The position numbers and the translations under genes are program-made. Below are positions 34,876-42,650 of a stretch of 64,000 nucleotides of DNA, piece after piece; positions within the stretch are counted from its first letter, which is position 1, and each line of letters begins with the position of its first letter. A model generated the notes under the pieces. The model saw nothing but the letters and a program-made list of their open reading frames with translations, was not told the DNA's origin and made no database searches. This DNA comes from an uncultured Oscillospiraceae bacterium (GTDB taxonomy: Bacteria > Bacillota > Clostridia > Oscillospirales > Ruminococcaceae): contig CAJULF010000004.1 in the NCBI GenBank assembly GCA_910587135.1, forward strand, positions 8,643-72,642, read 5' to 3'.

Positions 34876-35811
34876 ATGGAATTTCCCTATGAGATACGGG
34901 AGTATGTGGAGGAGCTTGCGGCAAAGCGTGACGGGCTGCCGAGGGCTGCGGAGCTTCTGTCGGAGCGCTACCGCGGCGAAAGCGGCGGCGGAAAGCCGCT
35001 TCTAAACGGAAGTCTTGATGTTCTTGCTTATGCGGCTGTGCGTATGCCCGCTACCTTCGGGGCGGCGGCGAAGGCTCTGGAGCTGACGTTGAGCCATTTT
35101 ACGGGAGATATAGCTTCGGTGCTCGACGTTGGCGCGGGAACGGGTGCGGCGAGCCTTGCGGCATATTTTCTGACGGGCTGCGGCGATATAACCTGCGTGG
35201 AGCGCGAGCAGGGTATGATAGACCTCGGCACGGAGGTTTCAAAGCGCTGCGGCGCGGATTTCCGCTGGATAAAGCGCGATGTCGGGAGCGGCTTGAAGCG
35301 GCGCGCGGATCTGGTGGTATCGGCATACTGCCTTAACGAGATGACGGCAGCGGGACGGCGCGCCGCGTTGGAAGAACTGTGGCGGGCGGCAGATAAGCTG
35401 CTTGTCATAATTGAGCCGGGTACGCCCGCGGGCTTTTCGCAGCTGAAACAGGCAAGAGAGCTGTTAACAGAGCTTGGCGGAAATATAGCTGCGCCCTGCC
35501 CGCAAATCATCGGATGTCCGCTAACGGAGGGTGACTGGTGTCATTTTACCGCACGGATAGCCCGCGGCAGACTGCACAAGCGGCTTAAGGGCGGGGAAGC
35601 TCCCTATGAGGATGAAAAATTCGGTTTTATTGCGTTTTCCCGTGAGCAGTGCAGTCCGTGTGAGGCACGGATATTGCGCCATCCAAAAGTGGAGAGCGGT
35701 AAGATAACGCTTAAGCTGTGCACCGCGCAGGGTATCGAGGAGCGTGTTGTCACTAAAAAAAGCCCGCGGTTTAAAGCCGCGCGGAAATCCTCAAGCGGAG
35801 AAGCCTTTTGA
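34876..35811 (+). CDS. Rsm22-like small-subunit rRNA methyltransferase family protein
   Basis: The 311-residue protein has an SAM-binding signature VLDVGAGTGAASLAAY, the acidic second strand ITCVEREQGMIDLG and the family segments DLVVSAYCLNEM and LVIIEPGTPAGF. These match the Rsm22 family found in mitochondria and bacteria. The Cys residues near CPQIIGCPL and HRC-like region (WCHFTARI) match the family's metal-binding C-terminal part. The start follows AGAGGAA. The following phosphopantetheinyl transferase gene begins 29 bases later. Confidence 0.82.
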   Translation: MEFPYEIREYVEELAAKRDGLPRAAELLSERYRGESGGGKPLLNGSLDVLAYAAVRMPATFGAAAKALELTLSHFTGDIASVLDVGAGTGAASLAAYFLTGCGDITCVEREQGMIDLGTEVSKRCGADFRWIKRDVGSGLKRRADLVVSAYCLNEMTAAGRRAALEELWRAADKLLVIIEPGTPAGFSQLKQARELLTELGGNIAAPCPQIIGCPLTEGDWCHFTARIARGRLHKRLKGGEAPYEDEKFGFIAFSREQCSPCEARILRHPKVESGKITLKLCTAQGIEERVVTKKSPRFKAARKSSSGEAF

Positions 35812-35840
35812 CAGCCGCGCGGCGGGAATTACGGTGAGGT

Positions 35841-36446
35841 ATGATGGAAATTTATTTTTTGGAAACGTGCGGGCTTCGTTTCTCTGATGTGGAGCATTAT
35901 CTGCCGAAAGTTACGGAGAGCCGCCGCAGAAGCGTGCTGCGTAAGCGGGACGAGTCGGCGAAGGTGGAGTCGCTGATGGCGGAAGTGTTGGTTCTGTGGG
36001 GGATAAGGCAGCGGACGGGGCTGTCTCCGCGTGAGGTGGAATTTTCACGAGGTGCGCACGGAAAGCCCTATATAACGGGAAGCGATCTGTATTTTTCGCT
36101 GTCGCATACTAAAGGCGCGGTATGCGCTGCGTTCTCCGGCGAGGAAGTCGGCGTTGATATCGAGCGAAGGGACAGACAAGTAAGCGAGGCAGTGAAGACC
36201 CGAGTTCTGAGCGATAGAGAATTTTTCGTATGCTCGGACGGAGAGGATTTCATAAAGGCGTGGGTGCGCAAGGAGGCGTTCCTGAAGCGGCTGGGTGTAG
36301 GCATTACCCGTGATCTGCGCAATGTTGATACGCTTATGTTGCCCGATACCGCCGTCTATTCTCACGGCGATTATATTATAGGGGCTTCGGGCAGCGGCGC
36401 GGAGTCTGCGAAAATATTGAGCCGCGGGATAAGCCGTGAAATATAA
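35841..36446 (+). CDS. 4'-phosphopantetheinyl transferase (Sfp type)
   Basis: This enzyme transfers phosphopantetheine from CoA to carrier proteins. All three Sfp motifs are seen: HGKPYI with FSLSHTKGAVCAAF, then GVDIERRDR (Mg-binding Asp-x-Glu) and IKAWVRKEAFLKRLG. At 201 residues it is slightly short for Sfp, with an abbreviated C-terminus. No carrier-protein gene or NRPS/PKS is in this window, so the substrate is unknown; fatty-acid ACP is possible. A GGTGAGGT site precedes ATG-ATG. Confidence 0.93.
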   Translation: MMEIYFLETCGLRFSDVEHYLPKVTESRRRSVLRKRDESAKVESLMAEVLVLWGIRQRTGLSPREVEFSRGAHGKPYITGSDLYFSLSHTKGAVCAAFSGEEVGVDIERRDRQVSEAVKTRVLSDREFFVCSDGEDFIKAWVRKEAFLKRLGVGITRDLRNVDTLMLPDTAVYSHGDYIIGASGSGAESAKILSRGISREI

Positions 36447-36452
36447 GGAGTT

Positions 36453-36480
36453 CGGGAACGGTTTCGTATAACTGTTCCCG
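36453..36480 (+). terminator. Terminator hairpin, left member of a pair
   Basis: CGGGAACGGTT and AACTGTTCCCG pair around CGTAT. A similar hairpin (CGGGAACAGTT/AACTGTTCCCG) lies at 36747-36776 beyond two dispersed elements. Confidence 0.6.
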
Positions 36481-36484
36481 CGGT

Positions 36485-36571
36485 TTGTAAAAGGTTTAAT
36501 TGCAGCGCAATGTTATTGTATGAAATTTTGAAATATTTTAATAATCCGATTTAGGTCAACCTTAATATATC
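36485..36571 (+). repeat. Dispersed palindromic element, copy F (internally deleted)
   Basis: About 87 bases retain both ends of the family (GTTTGTAAAAGGTTTAATTG and the TTTAGGTCAACCTTAATATAT end) and the GCAATG block, but the two central hairpins are missing. It lies head-to-tail with the next copy. Confidence 0.65.
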
Positions 36572-36737
36572 AGATTGTATAAAAAGTTGATGCAACACAA
36601 CGTTGACACAGGAAATTTTTCGCGAGAGCCTAAGTGCATAACACGAAGCGAAGCGGAGTGTTGCGTACTTAGGCGGGTCGCGGAAAATTTCAAATTTAAA
36701 TAAATTCGCCCTATGTCAACATTTATATTCAGCCTGA
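36572..36737 (+). repeat. Dispersed palindromic element, copy G (divergent)
   Basis: This copy starts AGATTGTATAAAAAGTTGAT, keeps ACGTTGACACAGGAAATTT in place of the usual GTCGGCGCATGAAATTT, and ends ATGTCAACATTTATATTCAGC. Its single long arm pairs GCCTAAGT with ACTTAGGC around GAAGCGAAGCGGAG. Confidence 0.7.
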
Positions 36738-36746
36738 CATATGCTT

Positions 36747-36776
36747 CGGGAACAGTTCAGCAGGGAACTGTTCCCG
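36747..36776 (+). terminator. Hairpin, right member of the pair
   Basis: CGGGAACAGTT and AACTGTTCCCG form a perfect stem, followed by ATATTGCTTT. Together with 36453-36480 it brackets elements F and G. Confidence 0.6.
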
Positions 36777-36792
36777 ATATTGCTTTCGTGGG

Positions 36793-36821
36793 TTGACAAA
36801 GAAGCGGAAAGGTGATATAAT
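36793..36821 (+). promoter_or_regulatory. Consensus promoter upstream of the cobalamin riboswitch
   Basis: TTGACA (36793-36798), 17 bases, TATAAT (36816-36821): a perfect sigma-A consensus. Transcription would begin at the riboswitch. Confidence 0.9.
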
Positions 36822-36828
36822 CATAATG

Positions 36829-37005
36829 CGGTCGGCAAAGAAAAGACGGGTCGTTGCCCGTGCTTTTCGGAATGCGGTGAAAATCCGCAGCAGTCCCCGC
36901 TGCCGTGAGGAAGTTGTATTGCGTCGATAGTGTCACTGGAGACCGAGGTCTTGGGGAAGGCAGGCGCAGTGCGGGATATTCCGAGCCGGAAGACCTGCTG
37001 CCGCA
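36829..37005 (+). ncRNA. Cobalamin riboswitch
   Basis: The conserved pieces are in order: GGAATGCGGTGAAAATCCGC, then GCAGTCCCCGCTGCCGTGA, and finally the B12-box-like GAGCCGGAAGACCTGC near 36983-36998. The next gene starts 27 bases after the aptamer, and its ribosome binding site (CGGAGGAAT) is close enough for translational control. Genes behind such switches are normally repressed when cobalamin is abundant. Confidence 0.93.
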
Positions 37006-37031
37006 AATACATTTATCGGAGGAATAAGAAA

Positions 37032-37910
37032 ATGAAGGCAAAGAAAATTGTCGCGGGAGTATCCGCGGCGGCGCTTGCCGCGTTTGCGCTGCCTTTCGCG
37101 GCAGCAGCGGACGAGCCGGAAGGCTATGTCAGCTTTACCGCTGTCAAGTCGACGGTCGGGCAGGGCTTTACCGTTGAGCCTGTGAAGGTTCCGCTTTATG
37201 AGGGGGACAAGGGTGTTGATATTGTAAAGCGCGCGGTCGGAGAGGACGGAGTGGTGTTCACGGAGTCGGATTACGGCGCTTACATTACGGGCTTCGCTGA
37301 TGACGACACAGGCGCGGAGATACCCGCCGCGATAGCGGCGGTATGTACCGATATGACAGACCGCAATAACGAGGGTTATCTTTCGGCATTCGACTACACC
37401 GCAGAAAGCGGTTGGAGCTATTTTATCAACGGCGAATACACTCAGGTCGGTATCGTTGATTATGAACCGCAGGACGGAGATGTGTTGGAGTTCCGCTTTA
37501 CGGTGTACGGTTACGGCGCGGATCTGGGCATTGATAACAGCGAATGGGGCGGTGCGGCGGCTCTGACGGAGCAGGTCAACGCTTCGGAGCTTATAAGGAA
37601 ATGCGCCGATGTTATCGGCAAGGGCAATGAAAATCCCGCTTTGGAGGGAGCTTTGAACGTGCTGGCTGAATACGGCGCGGCGCAGTCCGAGATAGACGCG
37701 GCATATGCCGCTTTGGCGTCGGAGGACATGGGAGAGGTCACGCTAACCACAGAGGCTGCTCCCGATAATGCCTACGATGAAGAGACGGGCGTTTCCGCAC
37801 CCTCGGAGAGCAAGGGAAGCCCCGATACGGGCGTTGAGGGCGCTGCCGCTGCGCTTGGTGTGATAATTCTCGCGTGCGGAGCCGTAGCGGTTTCAAGAAA
37901 ATCAAGATGA
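37032..37910 (+). CDS. Secreted DUF4430 (transcobalamin-like domain) protein, probably cell-wall anchored
   Basis: The 292-residue protein begins with a signal peptide (KKIVAGVSAAALAAFALPFAAAA). Residues 33-165 are a DUF4430 domain with the typical SGWSYFINGEYTQVGIVDY and PQDGDVLEFRFTVYGYG segments; the family is related to the beta domain of intrinsic factor and transcobalamin. An Ala-rich helical region follows. The C-terminus has SPDTG, a hydrophobic helix and a basic tail (VSRKSR), which resembles a sortase sorting signal with a non-Leu first residue. The ATG at 37032 has the ribosome binding site just after the cobalamin riboswitch. A role in cobalamin capture is inference from domain plus regulation. 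Confidence 0.85.
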   Translation: MKAKKIVAGVSAAALAAFALPFAAAADEPEGYVSFTAVKSTVGQGFTVEPVKVPLYEGDKGVDIVKRAVGEDGVVFTESDYGAYITGFADDDTGAEIPAAIAAVCTDMTDRNNEGYLSAFDYTAESGWSYFINGEYTQVGIVDYEPQDGDVLEFRFTVYGYGADLGIDNSEWGGAAALTEQVNASELIRKCADVIGKGNENPALEGALNVLAEYGAAQSEIDAAYAALASEDMGEVTLTTEAAPDNAYDEETGVSAPSESKGSPDTGVEGAAAALGVIILACGAVAVSRKSR

Positions 37911-39553
37911 GGATAAAATTCTCGGCGGTCTGCGCGGTCATCATAGCGGTGCAGACCGCTTTGGGCTTTCTTTGGGCAACTCCCTCGGCATATGCGGCGG
38001 AAACCGTGCAAATGGAAGCGGAATGCTCCGATATCATCGATTCGGTGTTTGATTATCTGACGGGAGAGCGCGGCGGATTTTTCGAGGGGCTGGAATTCGG
38101 GCAGTCCGATTGGGCGGCGTATTGTGCGTCTCGGCTTGGAGGAGAGTACGTGCAGGGCGCGTCGGAATATGTGGGCAATGTTCAAAATGCTGCCGCGGAG
38201 CTTATGGGGCAGGGCTTTGTACCGCCTACGGAGCTGCAAAGGGCAGCAGTCGCGCTGTCGGGCTTCAGCGAATGTCCCAAGGAGCTCATATACGCGGCGG
38301 CATATGATAACGCCGACCTTGACAGGCGGGGGCTTAACGCATGGATATGGGCGCTGACAGCGGCAAACTGCAGCGGCACGGAGGCGGGAAGCGGCGCGCT
38401 GAATACGCGGCAAAGCCTGGCGGAGCATATCATATCGTCGGCTCTGCCCGATGGGGGGTTCAATTTGCGAGGCGAGGGCGCCGACTGCGACGTGACAGCG
38501 GCGGCGATATACGCGCTCGCTCCGCTTGATGAAGTTCCCGCGGTAAAGGAAGCGCTGGCGGAGGCGGTGGAATGCCTTGCGGCCTTGCAGCTTGAAAACG
38601 GCGGCTTCCGCTCCATGGGTATTGAAAACTGTGAGAGCGCCGCTCAGGCGATAATAGCCTTTACCGCCGTTGGGTATGATATAGGCGACAGCCGTGTGAG
38701 CCGCGCTTTGTCGGCAATGCTAAAGTATCGTACGGAGGGCGGCTTTGCACATACCCTCGGCGGCGGAGTAAACGGCTCTGCTTCCGTACAGGCGTTACAG
38801 GCGATTACGGCGCTTCGGCTTAGGGGGCGCGGAGAGCGTCTTTTTGACGCGTGCGGCTTTTTGGTCGGAGATGATGAAACGCATTCCGCGGTTTCTCCCC
38901 CGGAAAAAGAGGAGCTATCCTTGGATACGGCGATGACGGAAAGCGCCGGTTCAGCCGAAATACTTTCCCCGAAAGCGGCAGAGATGAGCGGCTTTACCAT
39001 TACGCTGATAATTTCCGCGTGTCTTGCGTTGGCGGGAGTCGCTTTGGCTGCCGCAGGGATATTTAAACGCAATAAAAGTTCTCTTGCTGTTGCGGCAGTG
39101 CTTTTCGCGGCGGCGGGCGGCGTTTGGCTGCTGGATATCCGCAGCCCCTCGGAATACTATTCACAGAAATACGAGGGGGATATGCGGGTTACTGTCGGCG
39201 CGGACTGCTCGGCGGTGCTTGCGGCAATGGACAAAATAGATGCGGATATCAATCCCGCTTCGGTAATACCTGTGGACGGAGCGGTCATAGCGGAGTGCGA
39301 GATATACGCGGAGGAGGGCGCTACCGCTTTTGAAGCGCTTATCGCCGCCGCCCGCGGGCAGCGGGTTGCGGTAGACTATATCGGTTCGATATACGGGGTG
39401 TATGTTCGAGGGATAGGTCATATTTACGAGTTCGGCTTTGGGGATATGAGCGGCTGGATTTATAAGGTCAACGGAGAGTCCCCCGACGTTTCGGCGGGTG
39501 AATTCGTACTGTCGGAGGGCGACAGGGTGGAGTTTATTTACACTATCGGTTAA
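37907..39553 (+). CDS. Intrinsic-factor-like protein: alpha-toroid repeats plus DUF4430
   Basis: The start codon overlaps the previous stop (ATGA), so the pair is translationally coupled under one cobalamin riboswitch. The 548-residue protein has a signal peptide (residues 1-30). Residues about 35-320 contain terpenoid-cyclase/prenyltransferase-like alpha-alpha repeats (PDGGFNLRGEGADCDVTAAA; ENGGFRSMGIENCESAAQA; EGGFAHTLGGGVNGSASVQA). Two hydrophobic segments follow at about 365-385 and 397-412. The C-terminal 120 residues form a DUF4430-type domain (GDMSGWIYKVNGESPDVSAG, then LSEGDRVEFIYTIG). An alpha6-alpha6 barrel followed by this beta domain is the architecture of animal cobalamin carriers. 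Cobalamin binding is inferred. Confidence 0.85.
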   Translation: MRIKFSAVCAVIIAVQTALGFLWATPSAYAAETVQMEAECSDIIDSVFDYLTGERGGFFEGLEFGQSDWAAYCASRLGGEYVQGASEYVGNVQNAAAELMGQGFVPPTELQRAAVALSGFSECPKELIYAAAYDNADLDRRGLNAWIWALTAANCSGTEAGSGALNTRQSLAEHIISSALPDGGFNLRGEGADCDVTAAAIYALAPLDEVPAVKEALAEAVECLAALQLENGGFRSMGIENCESAAQAIIAFTAVGYDIGDSRVSRALSAMLKYRTEGGFAHTLGGGVNGSASVQALQAITALRLRGRGERLFDACGFLVGDDETHSAVSPPEKEELSLDTAMTESAGSAEILSPKAAEMSGFTITLIISACLALAGVALAAAGIFKRNKSSLAVAAVLFAAAGGVWLLDIRSPSEYYSQKYEGDMRVTVGADCSAVLAAMDKIDADINPASVIPVDGAVIAECEIYAEEGATAFEALIAAARGQRVAVDYIGSIYGVYVRGIGHIYEFGFGDMSGWIYKVNGESPDVSAGEFVLSEGDRVEFIYTIG

Positions 39554-39611
39554 GAGCCTGTTTGGTATTCGGCGCTTTGGATGACGCTGAACAGACCCTG
39601 AGGAGGATATT

Positions 39612-39788
39612 ATGTCGAGGTCAAATTGCGACGATTGCGTAAATTATGTTTTTGACGAGGACTGCGAATGTTATGTGTGTCTGGTAAATCTGGACGAGGA
39701 CGAGATGTACCGCTTTATGAGCGGCACAAACGATAACTGTCCCTATTACAGCCCCGATGACGAGTATCGCATAGCGAGAAAGCAGTGA
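39612..39788 (+). CDS. Small Cys-rich protein (DUF6472-like)
   Basis: The 58-residue protein contains Cys residues at 6, 9, 18, 20, 23 and 43 (start MSRSNCDDCVNYVFDEDCEC; later NDNCPYYSPDDEY). Small proteins of this composition are common in Clostridia and are grouped as DUF6472; the function is unknown. An excellent GAGGAGGATATT precedes the ATG. It might bind metal. It lies between the cobalamin pair and glgP. Confidence 0.75.
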   Translation: MSRSNCDDCVNYVFDEDCECYVCLVNLDEDEMYRFMSGTNDNCPYYSPDDEYRIARKQ

Positions 39789-39913
39789 TACGATCAAAGA
39801 GGCGGATAAGGACAGAGTGGGCGCGGCGCGGAAAACATTCCTTATAATACGCGTTTTGTAGAAAAGGATATATAGTAAAACGCCGATTATAACACGATTG
39901 CCGCGCCCAAACG

Positions 39914-39965
39914 AGGAAACTCGCGGGTCTGACTGTGGACGATTCGCTTTTATCAGCGATTTCCT
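39914..39965 (+). ncRNA. Putative structured motif, copy 1 (upstream of glgP promoter)
   Basis: AGGAAA (39914-39919) pairs with TTTCCT (39960-39965), enclosing ACTCGCGGGT and an inner hairpin (ATTCGC/GCGAT around TTTTATCA). A 52-base sequence at 58344-58395 shares the same layout and most of the bases, with compensating changes in the outer stem. The glgP promoter lies downstream, so this copy would be on a different transcript. I cannot place it in a known RNA family. The rest of the 39789-40174 gap has no gene. Confidence 0.45.
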
Positions 39966-40045
39966 TGATTTCGTTTTATTGTGTGGTTTACCATTGGTGA
40001 AAATCGACAATACGATAAAAATTGTCGTTTAACAGCCAAAAGCCC

Positions 40046-40074
40046 TTGAAATTTGGGAAAAAATAGGGTATAAT
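40046..40074 (+). promoter_or_regulatory. Promoter of glgP
   Basis: TTGAAA (40046-40051) and TATAAT (40069-40074) are 17 bases apart, followed by a leader of about 95 nt ending in GAAAGGGG. Confidence 0.8.
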
Positions 40075-40174
40075 AAAGGTGTATGATTTGATATTACGAC
40101 GGGGAAAAGGCGGCGGAGCAATGTGTCGGCTTACTTTGCCGTCGCCGCAAACAAGAAAGGGGTAAAAATTTTAA

Positions 40175-42571
40175 ATGAAATCACCGTTTACTAAAGAAGA
40201 GCTGAAAAAGCAGCTGGAGGGTATCCTGGAATACGATTTCAGGACAGACTCCAAAAATGCGTCCATTACGCAGATATACCGCGCTTTGTCGAGCATTGTG
40301 GTTAATCATTTGAAGGAAAAGCGCCATGACTCTATGCGCGAGAGCAACTCCCGCGGAAGAAAGCAGGTATACTACCTGTCGATGGAGTTCCTTATGGGGC
40401 GCTCGCTCAAGACCAGCCTCTACAATCTGGGTATGCAGGACGAGGCTGAGCAGGCTCTCGGGGATATGGGCATAAAGCTGGACAGAGTTTATGAGGAGGA
40501 ACCCGACGCGGGTCTCGGCAACGGCGGTCTGGGCAGACTGGCGGCTTGCTATATGGACGGTCTGGCAACCTGCGATTATCCCGCAACAGGCTATTCCATA
40601 CGCTATGAGTACGGTATCTTCAAACAGAAAATAGTTGACGGCTGGCAGACCGAGCTTCCCGATAACTGGCTTCCCGGCGGCGGCGCGTGGCTTGTTCCCG
40701 TTCCCGACCAGGCGGTTGAGGTTCGCTTTGACGGGCAGATAAACGAATATTGGGAGAACAACTACCATTATCTTGAGCATGTCAATTACAATTCAGTACA
40801 TGCCGTTCCCTATGATATGTACGTTTCGGGCTACGACAGCAATGGCGTTTCAAAGCTGCGTCTGTGGAGCGCCGAAAATATGTCTTTCGACATGAGCAGC
40901 TTCAATACGGGTGACTACGCAAAGGCTCTGGGTGCAAACAATATCGCGCACTCCATTTCCAAGGTGCTCTACCCCAACGATAACCACGCCGAGGGCAAGG
41001 CGCTGCGTTTAAGACAGCAGTATTTCATGTGCGCGGCTTCCATAGGCGATATCGTTATGCGCCATATGAAGGTTTACGGCACGCTTGACAATTTCCACGA
41101 GAAGGTGGCTATCCATATCAACGACACACACCCCACCCTTGCCATTCCCGAGCTTATGAGAGTGCTGCTGGACGACTGCGGTTACGGCTGGGATCAGGCG
41201 TGGCATATAGTGACCAACACCTTTGCTTACACCAACCACACCGTTATGGCGGAGGCTCTTGAGAAGTGGGACAAGGATCTTATGGAAAAGATACTTCCGA
41301 GAGTGTTTACCATTATCTGCGAGATTAACCGCCGCTACTGCGACGCACTTTTCGCAAGAACGCAGGACAGCGAGAGAGTTACCAGAATGTCCATTATACA
41401 GGACAACAAGGTTCATATGGCAAATCTCTGCGTTGCGGCTTCTCACAGCGTAAACGGCGTTTCCAAGCTGCACAGCCAGATCATCAAGGACGATGTGTTC
41501 AAGCTTCAGGCACTGGATAATCCTCACCAGTTCAAGAACGTTACCAACGGTATCGCTTACCGCCGCTGGCTGCTCCAGAGCAACCGCGGTCTGACCGATT
41601 TGCTGACTGAGTGTATCGGCGAGGGCTTCAAGAAGGACGCGAGCGAGCTTATGAAGTTCGAGGTGTTTGCAAACGACAGCTCTGTGCTGGAGAAGCTGGG
41701 ACAGATAAAGCACGAGAATAAGATAAAATTCGCGAATTATGTTGAAAAAACCACCGGCACAAAGCTGAATATCGACAGTATATTCGATGTTCAGGTAAAG
41801 CGCCTGCACGAATACAAAAGACAGCAGCTCAACGCGCTGAATATCCTTGCGGATTATAACTATCTCATTCAGAATCCCGACGCTCCCTTTGTTCCCAAGA
41901 CTTATATCTTTGCTTCAAAGGCTGCCCCCGGGTATTATATCGCCAAGCAGATAATCAAGATGATATGGTGCATAGGCGAGGAGATAAAGCATAACCCCAA
42001 GCTCAACGAGAAGCTGAGCGTCGTATTCCTGGAGGACTATTGTGTAACGCTTTCCGAGATACTCATGCCCGCGGCTGAGATCTCCGAGCAGATATCCCTT
42101 GCAGGAACCGAGGCTTCGGGAACGGGCAACATGAAGCTCATGCTCAACGGCGCGCTTACACTGGGAACCTATGACGGCGCCAATGTCGAGATACACGAGG
42201 CTGTCGGCACGGATAACATCTTTATTTTCGGCATGAGGACCAATGAGGTCAACGATCTGCGTATAAAGGGCTATCACCCCGAAAGCTACATCAATTCCAA
42301 TCCCGTTATCGCTGACGCTATACAGCGAATGTATAACGGCATAAACGGCGCTACCTTTGAGGAGGTTGCAAACTCCATCAAGTTCAAGGATTTCTATATG
42401 GCGCTGGCTGATTTCGACAGCTACCGCGGCACGCAGGCTTACGCGAGCGAGGTATACCGCGACAGCAAGGACTGGAACAGAAAGTCGCTGTACAACATTG
42501 CGGGCGCGGGACGCTTCTCTGCTGACAGAGCCGTTACCGATTACGCGCGCGATATCTGGAATCTGAAATAA
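40175..42571 (+). CDS. glgP: Glycogen/maltodextrin phosphorylase
   Basis: The enzyme releases glucose-1-phosphate from alpha-1,4-glucans. The 798-residue length, the N-terminal YYLSMEFLMGRSLKTSLYNL, the central EEPDAGLGNGGLGRLAACYMD and the C-terminal pyridoxal-phosphate region EASGTGNMKLMLNGALTLG (Lys carries the cofactor) are all typical of GT35. The VKRLHEYKRQQLN motif is present. It has its own promoter and is followed by a terminator and a GH13 amylase, so the two may cooperate in glucan breakdown. Confidence 0.97.
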   Translation: MKSPFTKEELKKQLEGILEYDFRTDSKNASITQIYRALSSIVVNHLKEKRHDSMRESNSRGRKQVYYLSMEFLMGRSLKTSLYNLGMQDEAEQALGDMGIKLDRVYEEEPDAGLGNGGLGRLAACYMDGLATCDYPATGYSIRYEYGIFKQKIVDGWQTELPDNWLPGGGAWLVPVPDQAVEVRFDGQINEYWENNYHYLEHVNYNSVHAVPYDMYVSGYDSNGVSKLRLWSAENMSFDMSSFNTGDYAKALGANNIAHSISKVLYPNDNHAEGKALRLRQQYFMCAASIGDIVMRHMKVYGTLDNFHEKVAIHINDTHPTLAIPELMRVLLDDCGYGWDQAWHIVTNTFAYTNHTVMAEALEKWDKDLMEKILPRVFTIICEINRRYCDALFARTQDSERVTRMSIIQDNKVHMANLCVAASHSVNGVSKLHSQIIKDDVFKLQALDNPHQFKNVTNGIAYRRWLLQSNRGLTDLLTECIGEGFKKDASELMKFEVFANDSSVLEKLGQIKHENKIKFANYVEKTTGTKLNIDSIFDVQVKRLHEYKRQQLNALNILADYNYLIQNPDAPFVPKTYIFASKAAPGYYIAKQIIKMIWCIGEEIKHNPKLNEKLSVVFLEDYCVTLSEILMPAAEISEQISLAGTEASGTGNMKLMLNGALTLGTYDGANVEIHEAVGTDNIFIFGMRTNEVNDLRIKGYHPESYINSNPVIADAIQRMYNGINGATFEEVANSIKFKDFYMALADFDSYRGTQAYASEVYRDSKDWNRKSLYNIAGAGRFSADRAVTDYARDIWNLK

Positions 42572-42583
42572 TTTAAATGAGCG

Positions 42584-42622
42584 GAGAGGCAAGGGGCAGG
42601 ATAAGAGCCTTTCTTGCCTCTC
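42584..42622 (+). terminator. Terminator between glgP and the amylase gene
   Basis: GAGAGGCAAG and CTTGCCTCTC form a 10-bp stem around an 18-base loop, followed by ATTTCTTT. The amylase ribosome binding site lies 15 bases later, so readthrough may express it. Confidence 0.75.
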
Positions 42623-42650
42623 ATTTCTTTATAAAAGGAGTTGATAATTA

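Noticed and set aside
39555..39600. Possible second copy of the 159-bp inverted-repeat element
   Set aside because: Only one end (AGCCTGTTTGGTATTC) is recognisable; it may be chance or a decayed remnant, so it is not listed as a feature.
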